From Fumia sp045645505 (GTDB taxonomy: Bacteria; Bacillota; Clostridia; Oscillospirales; Ruminococcaceae), in contig JAZRIW010000019.1 in NCBI GenBank assembly GCA_045645505.1, positions 8,870-72,869 on the forward strand: a stretch of DNA of 64,000 bases, read 5' to 3'. The notes under the pieces were generated by a model. The model worked only from the letters and a program-made list of their open reading frames with translations, was not told where the DNA came from and did no database searches. Below are positions 1-9,673 of the stretch, in pieces; positions within the stretch are counted from its first letter, which is position 1, and every line of letters starts with the position of its first letter. Made by a program: the position numbers and the translations under genes.

Positions 1-326
1 AGCGTGTTAAAACAAAAAGATATACTTTAAGTCGTATTAAACGAATAGTAATCTATGCAATGCTCGATATAAAAAAGGATATTTCATACATTCCCCCTCA
101 GTATATCCGCGTCCTTGCTTTTAATAAAAAAGGCAAAGAGCTTTTAAAAGAAGCTAAATTAAAAGCTACTTTACCGATATATCATTCTTTTGCAAAGCTT
201 CAAAAAGATTTTCCTGTATTTGCAGAAAAAGAAGCGCTTGCCACCGACCTTTTCAGATATTCCTGTCCCGAAATTCAAAAAGGAAATTCTGAATATTGCA
301 ACAAAGCGCCGTTTTCACTTATATAA
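1..326 (+). CDS. tmcAL: tRNA(Met) cytidine acetate ligase TmcAL, C-terminal part (partial, 5' end outside window)
   Basis: The reading frame is open from position 3 and continues upstream without a stop, so the first visible ATG at 60 is internal. The encoded tail contains an Arg/Lys-rich stretch (KTKRYTLSRIKR) and YIRVLAFNKKGKELL, which match my recollection of the C-terminal domain of TmcAL (formerly YlbM/DUF795). That enzyme activates acetate and acetylates C34 of elongator tRNA-Met. The N-terminal nucleotidyltransferase domain is not visible, so the assignment rests on the tail alone. The gene ends 25 bp before cmk. Confidence 0.75.
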   Translation, partial: RVKTKRYTLSRIKRIVIYAMLDIKKDISYIPPQYIRVLAFNKKGKELLKEAKLKATLPIYHSFAKLQKDFPVFAEKEALATDLFRYSCPEIQKGNSEYCNKAPFSLI

Positions 327-350
327 AAACAATTTGAAAGGAAGTTTTTT

Positions 351-1016
351 ATGATTTCAATAGCTATAGACGGTCCATCAGGTGCAGGAAAAAGCACCAT
401 TGCCAAAGCAATTTCAAAAAAACTCGGTTTTATCTATGTTGATACAGGTGCACTTTACCGTTCAATAGGACTTTATGTTTTAAACGAAGGAAAAGACACC
501 TCAGACCGTGAAATTGTCACCTCAATGTTAAAAAATATCAATGTGGAAATTCGTTATGTTGATTCTGTTCAACATGTATATTTAAACGGCGAAGATGTTT
601 CAGATGCTATAAGAAAGCCACCTGTTTCAATGGCTGCATCAAATGTCTCCGCACATCCTGAAGTAAGAGATTTTCTTTTAAGTTTGCAACGCAAATTTGC
701 AAAAGAAAATAACGTTATCATGGACGGCAGAGATATTGGCACTGTAGTTTTACCTGATGCCGACATCAAAATATTTCTTACCGCTACCCCTGAAGAACGC
801 GCAAAACGTCGCTATGAAGAACTTCTTGAAAAAGGTGAAAACGTAAAGTTTGATGAACTTTTAGAAGAAATAAAACAACGCGATTATAATGACAGCCATC
901 GTGCGACTGCCCCGTTAAAACAAGCTGACGATGCAATTTTAGTGGATACTACCGGTTGCACACTCGAAAAAGCTATTGAAAAACTTGAAGCTGTCATTAA
1001 TTCGATAATGAAATAA
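351..1016 (+). CDS. cmk: cytidylate kinase
   Basis: Cytoplasmic nucleoside monophosphate kinase of 221 aa that phosphorylates CMP/dCMP with ATP. The P-loop GPSGAGKST is at residues 8-16. DTGALYR, the DGRDIGTVVLPDAD stretch and the late RDxxDSHR region (KQRDYNDSHR) are all present, and length is normal for the family. A GGAAG site precedes the ATG. It lies between tmcAL and plsC with short gaps, and cmk-plsC-ispH/rpsA is an order I associate with Clostridia. Confidence 0.96.
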   Translation: MISIAIDGPSGAGKSTIAKAISKKLGFIYVDTGALYRSIGLYVLNEGKDTSDREIVTSMLKNINVEIRYVDSVQHVYLNGEDVSDAIRKPPVSMAASNVSAHPEVRDFLLSLQRKFAKENNVIMDGRDIGTVVLPDADIKIFLTATPEERAKRRYEELLEKGENVKFDELLEEIKQRDYNDSHRATAPLKQADDAILVDTTGCTLEKAIEKLEAVINSIMK

Positions 1017-1035
1017 TTTTAAAAAGGAAATTTTT

Positions 1036-1635
1036 ATGAGTTTTTATACAATTGCAAAAAATATAGTAGCCTTTTTTATACCTCTTTTTTATCGCATAAA
1101 ATATGAAGGCATTGAAAATATCCCAAAAAATGAAGGCTATATTCTTTGTTCCAATCACATTTCGAATATGGACCCTATTTTTCTTGCTGTAAAGATAAAA
1201 AACCAATGCCATTTTATGTCAAAACAAGAGCTTTTTAAAATTCCCGTTCTTTCTTATTTTCTGCGTATTTTAGGGGCCTTTCCGGTAAATCGCGGAAAAG
1301 GTGACACCAAAGCAGTGGAACATGCAATAAGTATCGTAAAAGATAATAAAATTCTCGCGATTTTCCCTGAAGGTACCCGTTCAAAGAATGGTGAACTTTT
1401 AAAACTCAAATCGGGAGTTTTCGTTATTGCATCAAGAACAGGCGGTGACCTCTTGCCCTGTGTCATAAAAAAAGGCAACAAAGGTTTTTTAAGAAGAAAA
1501 ATCACCGTAAAATATGGCAAACTCATTCCTAATTCCGAGTTAGGAACAAGTGAAATGTTGCCATCAGAATTAAAAAATGCAAACAGAATGCTGAGTAAAA
1601 CTTTTTCCGATATGTTGGAGGAAATCAATGATTAA
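1036..1635 (+). CDS. plsC: 1-acyl-sn-glycerol-3-phosphate acyltransferase (PlsC family)
   Basis: Membrane-associated acyltransferase of 199 aa that makes phosphatidic acid from lysophosphatidate. The catalytic HX4D box is H41 to D46 (NHISNMDP) and the substrate-binding block FPEGTR is at residues 110-115. A hydrophobic N-terminal segment around residues 8-20 probably anchors it to the inner face of the membrane. Its 3' end overlaps the ispH-rpsA start by 8 bp, which suggests translational coupling. Confidence 0.93.
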   Translation: MSFYTIAKNIVAFFIPLFYRIKYEGIENIPKNEGYILCSNHISNMDPIFLAVKIKNQCHFMSKQELFKIPVLSYFLRILGAFPVNRGKGDTKAVEHAISIVKDNKILAIFPEGTRSKNGELLKLKSGVFVIASRTGGDLLPCVIKKGNKGFLRRKITVKYGKLIPNSELGTSEMLPSELKNANRMLSKTFSDMLEEIND

Positions 1636-3640
1636 TATAACTGTTGCAAAAACAGCAGGCTTTTGTTTTGGAGTGGCACGTGCAGTAAATAAAGCATTTG
1701 AACTTGCAGACAAAAAAATAAATGCAGTTACCTTAGGCCCTATTATCCATAATCCGCAAATTGTAAAAAGACTCGAAGAAAAAGGTATTCCTTCGGTTTT
1801 GACCACAGAAGATATTAAAGATAATCAAACTGTTATTATCCGTTCACATGGTGTACCCTTATCAGTTTATGACAAGCTTTCTGATAAAGAAATTGTTGAC
1901 TGCACCTGTCCGTTTGTCCTTAAAATTCACAAGATTGTAAAAGAACAATCCGAAGAAGGCAAAATAATACTTATTGCAGGTAACAAAGACCATCCCGAAG
2001 TACAAGGAATCAAAGGACATTGCAAAGGCGAAGTTTATACCTTTGAAACCGAAGAAGAACTTTTTGAAATTTTTAAAAAATTAAAAGACGATAATGAAAA
2101 ATCTGTCGCAATGGTAGCGCAAACCACATTTAACAAAAAAATATGGAAAAATTTTCAAGAAAAATCAAAAAAACTATATACAAATCTATCAATTTTTGAT
2201 ACAATATGTAGTGCTACAGATTTAAGGCAGCAAGAAGCAGTGGAAATTGCACAAAAATCCGACTATATGATTGTAATAGGCGGAAAGGAAAGTTCAAATA
2301 CCCGAAAGCTTTATGAGATTTGCAAAGAATATTGCAAAACTGTCTTGATAGAAACAAAATCTGAACTTGACAAATCGCAGATTTTGTGCCATAGTAGTAT
2401 AGGTATTACTGCCGGTGCATCTACGCCGGCTGATATAATCAAGGAGGTTCTAAACACAATGAGTGAAATTATCAAGGAACAAAACGAAGAGCTCGACTTC
2501 GCAGAACTTTTGGAGCAATCTCTTAATGAGAAATTATATACAGGTAAGAGGGTTAAAGGCATCGTCACCACAATCGCTCCGAATGAAATCCACGTGGATG
2601 TAGGGGCAAAGCAGGCAGGTATTGTACCTTCTGCTGAAATTTCTGACGATCCCAACTATGATTTTGCAAAAGAAATCAAAAAAGGCGATGAAATTCAGTT
2701 AATGGTTTTAAAGGTTAATGACCAGGAAGGAATCGTTACTCTTTCTAAAAAACGTTGCGATGCTGAAGCAGGATTTGATGAAATCTGTAAAGCTCATGAA
2801 GAAAAAGCTGTCTTGACAGGTACAATTACCGACGTAGTAAGAGGCGGCGTATTGGTTCTTACCAATAACACAAAAATCTTCATTCCTTCATCTATGGTTT
2901 CTGATCGTCGTATTGAAGATTTAAATACACTTCTTAAAACTGAAGTACAATTCAGAATCGTTGAAATCAATGACAAACGTCGTCGTGCAGTAGGTTCTGT
3001 AAAATCTGTGCTTATGGATGTTAAAAAAGCAAAACAAGAAGAATTCTGGGCAAATGTTGAAGTTGGAAAGGTTTATAACGGAGAAGTTAAATCAACCACT
3101 TCATACGGTGCATTTGTTGATTTGGGCGGAGTTGACGGAATGGTTCATATTACTGAACTTTCCTGGACAAAAATCAAATCTCCCGAAGAAGTTGTTAAAG
3201 TCGGTGACATTGTAGAAGTATATGTTAAAGACATCGACGCTGAGAAAAAGAAGATTTCCTTGGGTTACAAGAAAACTGAAGACAACCCCTGGGAAATTCT
3301 CAAAAAAGATTATCCCGTTGACAGTATTATCCCTGTTAAAATCGTTTCTCTCACAACATTCGGTGCATTCGCACAGGTTATTCCCGGTGTTGACGGACTT
3401 ATTCACATCTCACAGATTGCTAACAAACGCATCGATAAAGTTGCTGATGTTTTGAAAGTTGGCGATGTTGTAGATGCAAAAATTATGGAAATTGATTTTG
3501 AAAAGAAAAAAGTCAACCTTTCAATTCGTGCTACCTTGCCCGAAGAAGTTAAGGTAGAAGCTCCTGTAGAAGAAGCTGAGGAACCGGCACCTGACTATGC
3601 TGCAGATTTAGAAGGCATTGAAGGCGTAACAATCGAATAA
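1628..3640 (+). CDS. ispH: IspH / ribosomal protein S1 fusion (HMBPP reductase with four S1 domains)
   Basis: A 670-aa fusion. Residues 1 to about 283 are 4-hydroxy-3-methylbut-2-enyl diphosphate reductase, the last step of the MEP isoprenoid pathway, with the three cluster cysteines at C13, C94 and C194. From about residue 305 four S1 RNA-binding domains follow (roughly 305-375, 392-460, 475-545 and 560-632). Domains 3 and 4 are the most canonical, with SYGAFVDL..GMVHIT-type and FGAFAQV..GLIHIS-type motifs. The tail is acidic. Fused IspH-S1 proteins are known in Clostridia, so the fusion is expected here. A strong terminator follows at 3653-3690. Confidence 0.95.
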   Translation: MINITVAKTAGFCFGVARAVNKAFELADKKINAVTLGPIIHNPQIVKRLEEKGIPSVLTTEDIKDNQTVIIRSHGVPLSVYDKLSDKEIVDCTCPFVLKIHKIVKEQSEEGKIILIAGNKDHPEVQGIKGHCKGEVYTFETEEELFEIFKKLKDDNEKSVAMVAQTTFNKKIWKNFQEKSKKLYTNLSIFDTICSATDLRQQEAVEIAQKSDYMIVIGGKESSNTRKLYEICKEYCKTVLIETKSELDKSQILCHSSIGITAGASTPADIIKEVLNTMSEIIKEQNEELDFAELLEQSLNEKLYTGKRVKGIVTTIAPNEIHVDVGAKQAGIVPSAEISDDPNYDFAKEIKKGDEIQLMVLKVNDQEGIVTLSKKRCDAEAGFDEICKAHEEKAVLTGTITDVVRGGVLVLTNNTKIFIPSSMVSDRRIEDLNTLLKTEVQFRIVEINDKRRRAVGSVKSVLMDVKKAKQEEFWANVEVGKVYNGEVKSTTSYGAFVDLGGVDGMVHITELSWTKIKSPEEVVKVGDIVEVYVKDIDAEKKKISLGYKKTEDNPWEILKKDYPVDSIIPVKIVSLTTFGAFAQVIPGVDGLIHISQIANKRIDKVADVLKVGDVVDAKIMEIDFEKKKVNLSIRATLPEEVKVEAPVEEAEEPAPDYAADLEGIEGVTIE

Positions 3641-3652
3641 TTTTTAAATTTC

Positions 3653-3690
3653 AAAAATCTGTCCAGGTAAAAACTTGGACAGATTTTTTT
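3653..3690 (+). terminator. Rho-independent terminator after ispH-rpsA
   Basis: A 13-bp perfect stem (3653-3665 pairing with 3676-3688) with a 10-nt loop runs straight into a T-run. It ends the tmcAL-cmk-plsC-ispH/rpsA transcription unit. Confidence 0.9.
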
Positions 3691-3776
3691 ATTTTATAAC
3701 TATTCCCTGGCACCTGTAAAGAACAAAGCTTTACACTCGCTGAGATATTACAATTAAAAAGCGGAGGTTTTATAAA

Positions 3777-4175
3777 ATGCAAAATAAACCATTTTTACAA
3801 GCAATGAAATTCACTCTCTTTTCAATATCTGCAGGTATTATTCAGATAATTTCCTTTACTGTTTTAAATGAATTTATAAAGCTTATGTATTGGCCTTCTT
3901 ATCTTATAGCACTCATTTTATCAATACTTTGGAATTTCACCTTCAACAGAAAATTCACATTTAAATCTGCGGCCAATATCCCTGTCGCTATGTCCAAAGT
4001 TTTTGGTTTTTATTTAATCTTCACCCCCCTTTCAACTTACCTCGGACATTTAGCAGAACAAAATGGTACTAACGATTATATTGTTCTGATTGTTACTATG
4101 CTTTCAAATTTCATTTTGGAATTCCTTTTTTGCAAATTTATTGTTTACAGAAATAAAGAAAACACATTATCATAA
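3777..4175 (+). CDS. GtrA-like membrane protein
   Basis: A 132-aa polytopic protein with four hydrophobic segments (about residues 12-32, 38-54, 72-92 and 102-122). NFTFNRKFTF between segments 2 and 3 is the signature I associate with the GtrA family, whose members are thought to flip polyprenyl-linked sugars across the membrane. A GGAGG site lies 7-8 nt before the ATG. It stands alone between a terminator and a 342-bp non-coding stretch, so its glycan partner cannot be read from context. Confidence 0.8.
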   Translation: MQNKPFLQAMKFTLFSISAGIIQIISFTVLNEFIKLMYWPSYLIALILSILWNFTFNRKFTFKSAANIPVAMSKVFGFYLIFTPLSTYLGHLAEQNGTNDYIVLIVTMLSNFILEFLFCKFIVYRNKENTLS

Positions 4176-4517
4176 ATCCACCCCTTAAAATAACCATTTC
4201 TCCCCCTTTTTTTATCATATTATATAAGATATAATAATGATATAAACAGATAAATAAACTATAAATCTTATCGGTGAATGTCAACAAAATTCCATAATAA
4301 AGCAATAAAAAGCATATTAAATTCTATTTTTTATGATATAATTTAAGTGCAAATACAAAAACAATTTAATGACATCTCCCGACATAAAAAACATGCACAA
4401 AAAAAGCATATAAACATTGTGCAATCTTCCAATTAACAATAATCATAAAATATAATAAAATATATCTTGTGATTATTATATTTATCATTAAAAAATTTAA
4501 TGTAAAGGAGACTTTTT
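4176..4517 (+). other. AT-rich non-coding stretch upstream of the dockerin protein
   Basis: This 342-bp stretch has no credible ORF on either strand. It is very AT-rich and holds several TATAAT-like hexamers, for example at 4337-4342, but none has a good -35 box at 16-18 bp. The AAAGGAG ribosome binding site of the downstream gene is at its 3' end. It most likely carries that gene's promoter and leader. Confidence 0.5.
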
Positions 4518-7500
4518 ATGAAAAAACTCACAAAACGCCTTTTAAGTATCGTTTTGTCAGTACTTGTAGTTTTCGGTGCAATGCCCATAGCTTTTGCAAA
4601 CGACGCTCCTGAAACTCCAGTATTTGAAACTGACTTAGAGGCAACAAAAACAGCGACAGTTGGAGATTTACTTCATCTCCAGGTAAATGCTACAGTTAAT
4701 GATGGTGGAACCGTCACTTATCAGTGGTATAAGGACGACAAAATCATCTCAGGTGCAACAAGCAGAACTTATTCCCCAAATCCTGTTTGTATAGACCATG
4801 CAGGAAGCTATAAAGTAGTTGCCACAAATGGTACTGCTGCCGCTGAATCAACTGTATGTGAAGTTACAGTTAATGACGAAAGCTTAATTGCAGGTAAAAC
4901 TTATACATACAGCGATGTTACCAATTGGTATAAAGCTTCTGCCAATGACTCTGCAGGCATATACTTAACTGACGGTAATTTCACATATACCTTCTATAAT
5001 GATAATTATGCAGGTATTAGTGGTGCTACAAAACCTGTAGTTACATTTGATTTATCAGATGATCCCATTACATTTAAAGAAATTTACATTCACTCACTCG
5101 TAGATGTTTCAGCCGGAGTTACTTCTCCGAATAAATACGATATTGAGTATCAGGCTCCCGGTTCAGACGAATGGGTATTGATCGCTGAACACAAAAGCTC
5201 CGATACTTCTAAAGGAAAAATCGTATTCAGAGCTGATGAAGCTATAACAGCAAAAGGCTTAAGATTTACTTTCCATAGCAGTCAGTTTACTTTCTTAAAC
5301 GAAATAAGAGTTTTTGCTGAAGAAACAAATGTAGCTGCTGATGCTAAATTGGCACCTACAGTATATAATGTAAACTATCTTTTAAATCAACCTTATACTC
5401 ATAACGTTACATCATTTAACGGCACATCTAAAGACCCCAATAACACTTCACTTACTGACGGTGTAACAGGTGGAACCTGGTACGGCGGAGATTATCTCAA
5501 TGCTACACAGGATGTTACTGTTGAATTTGATTTAGGCGAAGAAAAAGATTTAGGTGAAATTTTCATCAACTTCTTGGTAGAAGAAGGTTCAGGTGTTTAT
5601 CCTGCTACTAGTGGTGTAATCTACATCAAATCAAACACTTATACCGATTGGCAGAAAATTTACGAAGGCGAAATTGATGAAGCTAATTTTACTATTACAA
5701 CAGAAAACCCATTAAAAGCAAGTGCTATTAAGTTTGAACTCAAACGCGTTCAATTCTTATTTATTAAAGAAATCGAAGCTTACCCAAGACCTACCGGAAG
5801 AACTTCTCATGGTATCATAGAAATCGTACTTCCTAACCCCAACTTATTACCAGGTAAAACATATACCTATGGAAGTGAAGTAACTGATGCTTCATGGTAT
5901 AAAGCAGGGGCTAATGACTCTGCCGGCACATTCTTAACTGACGGTAAATTTACAGGAAGCTTTTATAACACCGGATATGCAGGAATCATGAACACATCTG
6001 CTCCTTCAGTTATCTTTGATTTTGAAGACGATCCTCTGACATTCCAGGAACTTTTTGTTAGTGTACTTCTTGACGCAAGCGCAGGTATTTCCGCTCCCAA
6101 AAAATTTGATATTGAATATAAACCCGTAGGTTCAGACGAGTGGATTTTGATTTTAGAGCAGAAAAACACAGAAACTTCCTCAAAGAAAGATTATCGTTTT
6201 GCAGGTGAAACTGCTTTTACAGCTGAAGCTTTAAGATTCACTTTCCATGGTGGTCAGTTTATTTTCTTAAATGAAATCGAAGCTTATCAGAGACCTACAA
6301 AACAATCCACAGACGGAATTTTAGCTCCCACGGTTTTCAACGTTAACTATCTCGAAGGTATGACTTACACTCATGATGTTACATCATGGAATGGCGCTTC
6401 AAAAGACCCCAATGGTACTGCACTTACTGATGGTAAATTAGGCGGAAGCTGGTACAATGGCAATTATTTCAATGCTTTGGGTAACGCTACAATCGAATTT
6501 GATTTAGGTGAAGATAAAGACTTAAGTGAACTTATCATCACTTCTACAGATATTGATGCATCAGCAAGTGTATTACCTCCCGCAAATGCTATCATCTATG
6601 CTAAAGCAACTACAGACGAAGATTACAAAATCATTTATACAGGTTCTGTAAACGATACACTCTTCGTTTTATCAACAAAGAATCCTATCAAAGCAAGATA
6701 CCTTAAAATTAAATTATCCGCTGCAGGTGTAGGCGTATTCCTTACAGAAATCGAAGCTTACCCCAAAGAAACAGGTGCAACTCCTGACGGAAGATTAGCA
6801 GTATTTACTCCTCCCACAGGCGATGCAACTCAGACCTTTGTAAGTATGTCAGGAGACAACGTAAAACTCGTATCTTCATACAGTGCTTCTGAAAACATTG
6901 TATTTACTTTAGGCAGAAAAGGTCCTAATAGCCTTATGGAAATCAAAAACGTTTACTTTGTAGATGCAAACCTTTCCGGACAGGAAGCTGTTATGGCTAC
7001 TGCTACAAGAACTCTTTACTCAAGCTATACAGACCATTTTGGTCCTTATGTAGTTTTTGCTAAAAACAATGGCCTTGATGAATATACAAACACCTTCACA
7101 GGTGGTAACCATGGTTATCTCAACTCCGGTGATATGGTCGCAGAAAACTCCGCAACCGGTAGAAGTGTAAGCGTTGCTATCTATGCTGACGGAGAAAAAG
7201 TAACTAACGGTTTCAATGGTTATGCTGATATAGTTACTCTTGACTGGGTAAATGCTATTCAGGCTACCAACACAAAACTTGCTGATGGTACAGGCCGTGA
7301 AGTAATGGAAGAACATTATCAGATAACTTATGCAGGCGGTATCTTTGATATTACACAGACCATCACTCCTTTGGAAGATATTTACATCCATACCTTCTAT
7401 GGTAATCAGATGGTAACATCCTGGGGTACTGAAGGTGTTAAATATATGAATGGTTCCCGTCAGGACTGGTTCCCCACAAGTGCTTCACATGACTCAGGAA

Positions 7501-8264
7501 ATCAGATTTGTAACGGATATACTGTAAGAAATGAAAGTGACTATGTTGAAGTAACTTTTGACAAAACATACAGCCTCGGTAAAGGTGAATACCTTTCTTC
7601 TACAGTTCCTACAGCACACTCTCAGTCTTACGGAAAATCTTACTTCAACCTCATCAATGTAACCGATGAATCCGCTTCCTTTGGTGTTGGTGACAGCATC
7701 GGTTATAAAGGTCAGTACAAATACTACTATGTTGGTGAAGATGTTCCCGCAGGTCCTACAGAGTCTGCAACTCCTTCTATTACAACTGATTTAGCTGCAA
7801 CAGCTGATTTGACAGAAGGCGATGCTTTGACACTTTCTGTAGTTGCTGAAGCTTCTGACGAAGGTACTTTGAGCTATCAGTGGTATAAAGGCGATAACGC
7901 TATCGCAGGTGCAACAAATGCTACATACACTATCGCAGCTGTAACTACAGCTGATGCAGGTTCATACAAAGTTGTTGTTACTAATACTAAAGATTCTTTA
8001 ACACCTGCAACCGCTACTTCTGCAGTATGTGTTGTAACAGTTGAAGAAGCTGTTACCATCATGTATGGTGACGTAACAGGCGATGGTAAAGTTAACCGTT
8101 CTGACTTGTTGAGACTTGCTAAAAACTTCGGTGGTGCTACTGTTGAAATCAACCAAGCTAACTCCGATGTAACAGACGACGGAAGAGTTAACCGTAATGA
8201 CTTGTTGAGTCTTGCTAAATACTTCGGTGGTGCTAGTGTAACTTTAGGCCCCGCACAATCTTAA
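4518..8264 (+). CDS. secreted multidomain protein with Ig-like, discoidin-like and dockerin modules
   Basis: A 1248-aa exported protein. Residues 1-28 form a signal peptide (KKLTKR, hydrophobic core, cleavage near FANDAP). An Ig-like domain follows (about 35-120, YQWYKDDKIISGAT...AGSYKVV). Next come four F5/8-type-C-like beta-sandwich modules of about 145 residues in an A-B-A-B order, each opening with T(D)G and ending in LNEI/LTEIEAY. After an unrecognised domain of about 280 residues there is a second Ig-like domain. The C-terminus is a type I dockerin: two calcium loops, DVTGDGKVNRSD and DVTDDGRVNRND, each followed by LAKxFGG. It probably docks on a cohesin scaffold and binds carbohydrate. 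No cohesin gene is in the window and no catalytic domain is identified. Confidence 0.85.
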   Translation: MKKLTKRLLSIVLSVLVVFGAMPIAFANDAPETPVFETDLEATKTATVGDLLHLQVNATVNDGGTVTYQWYKDDKIISGATSRTYSPNPVCIDHAGSYKVVATNGTAAAESTVCEVTVNDESLIAGKTYTYSDVTNWYKASANDSAGIYLTDGNFTYTFYNDNYAGISGATKPVVTFDLSDDPITFKEIYIHSLVDVSAGVTSPNKYDIEYQAPGSDEWVLIAEHKSSDTSKGKIVFRADEAITAKGLRFTFHSSQFTFLNEIRVFAEETNVAADAKLAPTVYNVNYLLNQPYTHNVTSFNGTSKDPNNTSLTDGVTGGTWYGGDYLNATQDVTVEFDLGEEKDLGEIFINFLVEEGSGVYPATSGVIYIKSNTYTDWQKIYEGEIDEANFTITTENPLKASAIKFELKRVQFLFIKEIEAYPRPTGRTSHGIIEIVLPNPNLLPGKTYTYGSEVTDASWYKAGANDSAGTFLTDGKFTGSFYNTGYAGIMNTSAPSVIFDFEDDPLTFQELFVSVLLDASAGISAPKKFDIEYKPVGSDEWILILEQKNTETSSKKDYRFAGETAFTAEALRFTFHGGQFIFLNEIEAYQRPTKQSTDGILAPTVFNVNYLEGMTYTHDVTSWNGASKDPNGTALTDGKLGGSWYNGNYFNALGNATIEFDLGEDKDLSELIITSTDIDASASVLPPANAIIYAKATTDEDYKIIYTGSVNDTLFVLSTKNPIKARYLKIKLSAAGVGVFLTEIEAYPKETGATPDGRLAVFTPPTGDATQTFVSMSGDNVKLVSSYSASENIVFTLGRKGPNSLMEIKNVYFVDANLSGQEAVMATATRTLYSSYTDHFGPYVVFAKNNGLDEYTNTFTGGNHGYLNSGDMVAENSATGRSVSVAIYADGEKVTNGFNGYADIVTLDWVNAIQATNTKLADGTGREVMEEHYQITYAGGIFDITQTITPLEDIYIHTFYGNQMVTSWGTEGVKYMNGSRQDWFPTSASHDSGNQICNGYTVRNESDYVEVTFDKTYSLGKGEYLSSTVPTAHSQSYGKSYFNLINVTDESASFGVGDSIGYKGQYKYYYVGEDVPAGPTESATPSITTDLAATADLTEGDALTLSVVAEASDEGTLSYQWYKGDNAIAGATNATYTIAAVTTADAGSYKVVVTNTKDSLTPATATSAVCVVTVEEAVTIMYGDVTGDGKVNRSDLLRLAKNFGGATVEINQANSDVTDDGRVNRNDLLSLAKYFGGASVTLGPAQS

Positions 8265-8280
8265 TATTTTAAACTAATAA

Positions 8281-8313
8281 AAAAGAGAGTGTCTTATGAC
8301 ACTCTCTTTTTTA
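8281..8313. terminator. bidirectional terminator between the dockerin gene and the membrane-protein gene
   Basis: A 13-bp stem (AAAAGAGAGTGTC with its complement) around a 4-nt loop, flanked by A- and T-runs. It serves the converging genes at 4518-8264 and 8329-8787. Confidence 0.88.
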
Positions 8314-8328
8314 TCAAACTTAAAAATT

Positions 8329-8787
8329 TTATCCATATAACCAACTTGACGGAATCAAAAAGGTATATGGTGCTGTAACTATCGAAAATATAAGTGAAAA
8401 CCTTAGTCTCAATAATTTATCCGCTTTTCTGAAAGTAATAAAATAATTTAATACAAAAATAAAAATCGCTGATATTATTACAGCAGGTGCAGTCAGATAA
8501 AATTCATCCCCCATCTGACCAATACCAAATACTGCAAGTAATAAAAACATATACCCTGCGCCTATAAAATCAGAAACCATACCTGATAAAAAAACATTAA
8601 CTATATATCGTTTATACCACTCTTTTTTCTCTGTGACTTTAAGTGAAATCATACTGACAATTAAAACAATGCTGTCAATTATAAAATTACCCGGTAAAAC
8701 TATAAGCCATATTGACGGGAACAGTAAAAGCATCCAGAACGGAAACAACACATTATATAATTTAACGTCTTTTTTCTTATTCTTCAT
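8329..8787 (-). CDS. hypothetical polytopic membrane protein
   Basis: A 152-aa protein I do not recognise. It starts with a Lys-rich cytoplasmic tail and has about four to five hydrophobic segments (roughly residues 14-45, 62-90, 100-118 and 126-148). An AGAGG site lies 8 nt before the ATG. It follows the transaminase gene by 15 bp in the same direction, so the two are probably co-transcribed. No domain motif supports a function. Confidence 0.7.
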   Translation of the reverse strand: MKNKKKDVKLYNVLFPFWMLLLFPSIWLIVLPGNFIIDSIVLIVSMISLKVTEKKEWYKRYIVNVFLSGMVSDFIGAGYMFLLLAVFGIGQMGDEFYLTAPAVIISAIFIFVLNYFITFRKADKLLRLRFSLIFSIVTAPYTFLIPSSWLYG

Positions 8788-8802
8788 CGCACTTGCCTCT
8801 TA

Positions 8803-9648
8803 TTATTTATTTGTTTGTTCAATAAAATTATCAAGTAATATCTTTTGAATCTTTAAGACTAAATCTGTCGCTTTTCCTCCAACTTCCCTGCCATCTATTT
8901 TATCTGCAACAAGGCATAACGCACCCGCTGAAGAAACTAACACTTCATCCGCATCAAATAATTCTTTCAAATAAAATGGTTCTTCCTTAACAGGAATATC
9001 CATTTTTTTACAAGTTTCAATAATATGCTTTCTGGCTATACCGGGCAAAATCAGATTATCGGTAGGAGCTGTAATTAAAGTGTCGTTTTTTATAATGTGC
9101 ACGTTACTGTGAGCACACTCAGTAACTCTTCCGTCCCTATGAAAAACCGCCTCAAAACATCCTGCCTCATTAGCTCGCTGAGATGCAATAACTGAGGGAA
9201 TCAGATTTAAAGTTTTTATATTACAATGAAAAAATCTGGTATCTTCCATGGTAATCAACTGAACGCGTTTATTTAAATCAAGAATTTCTTTATGATAAAT
9301 ATTAATCCAGATATTTGCTTTTATTCCCTTTTGAAATATATGATTTCTGACAGGACCGCTTCCGCGTGTCGCCTGAAAATAAACAAAGTTTTCGCCGGTG
9401 TCCATTTTCTTAACCATACTTTTTAAAAGTTCTTTCATTTCCAATTTGGAATGAGGTAACTCTATTTCTAAAAGCTTTGCGCTGTTATAAAACCTATCTA
9501 CATGTTCATCCAATGAAAATATATTATAATTCCGACTGTAAGTCGCATCATATATGCCATCACCAAAAAAGCAAACCCTGTCACTCATAGGTACAGACAT
9601 TTTTTCAATCTCATCCCAAACGCCATTATAATATCCTAAATTTTTCAT
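8803..9648 (-). CDS. dat: class IV aminotransferase, D-amino-acid transaminase type
   Basis: A 281-aa PLP enzyme of fold type IV. The catalytic lysine lies in HCNIKTLNLIPSV (about residue 145), and EAVFHRDGRVTECAHSNV holds the phosphate-binding region, both matching D-alanine transaminases better than IlvE. Such enzymes interconvert D-amino acids and 2-oxo acids and supply D-Glu or D-Ala to peptidoglycan. GGGAG precedes the start. Branched-chain transaminase or aminodeoxychorismate lyase are alternatives within the fold, but the CNIKTLN block favours D-amino-acid activity. Confidence 0.82.
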   Translation of the reverse strand: MKNLGYYNGVWDEIEKMSVPMSDRVCFFGDGIYDATYSRNYNIFSLDEHVDRFYNSAKLLEIELPHSKLEMKELLKSMVKKMDTGENFVYFQATRGSGPVRNHIFQKGIKANIWINIYHKEILDLNKRVQLITMEDTRFFHCNIKTLNLIPSVIASQRANEAGCFEAVFHRDGRVTECAHSNVHIIKNDTLITAPTDNLILPGIARKHIIETCKKMDIPVKEEPFYLKELFDADEVLVSSAGALCLVADKIDGREVGGKATDLVLKIQKILLDNFIEQTNK

Positions 9649-9673
9649 ATAAATTCTCCCATTTCATCCTGAA

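Noticed and set aside
3710..3770. Possible TPP riboswitch upstream of the GtrA-like gene (CGCTGAGATATTAC resembles part of the TPP aptamer)
   Set aside because: The matching ACCTGATC and GGGG/CCCC segments of the aptamer are absent. Only a 7-bp hairpin (TGTAAAG/CTTTACA) is present, and the downstream gene has no thiamine link.
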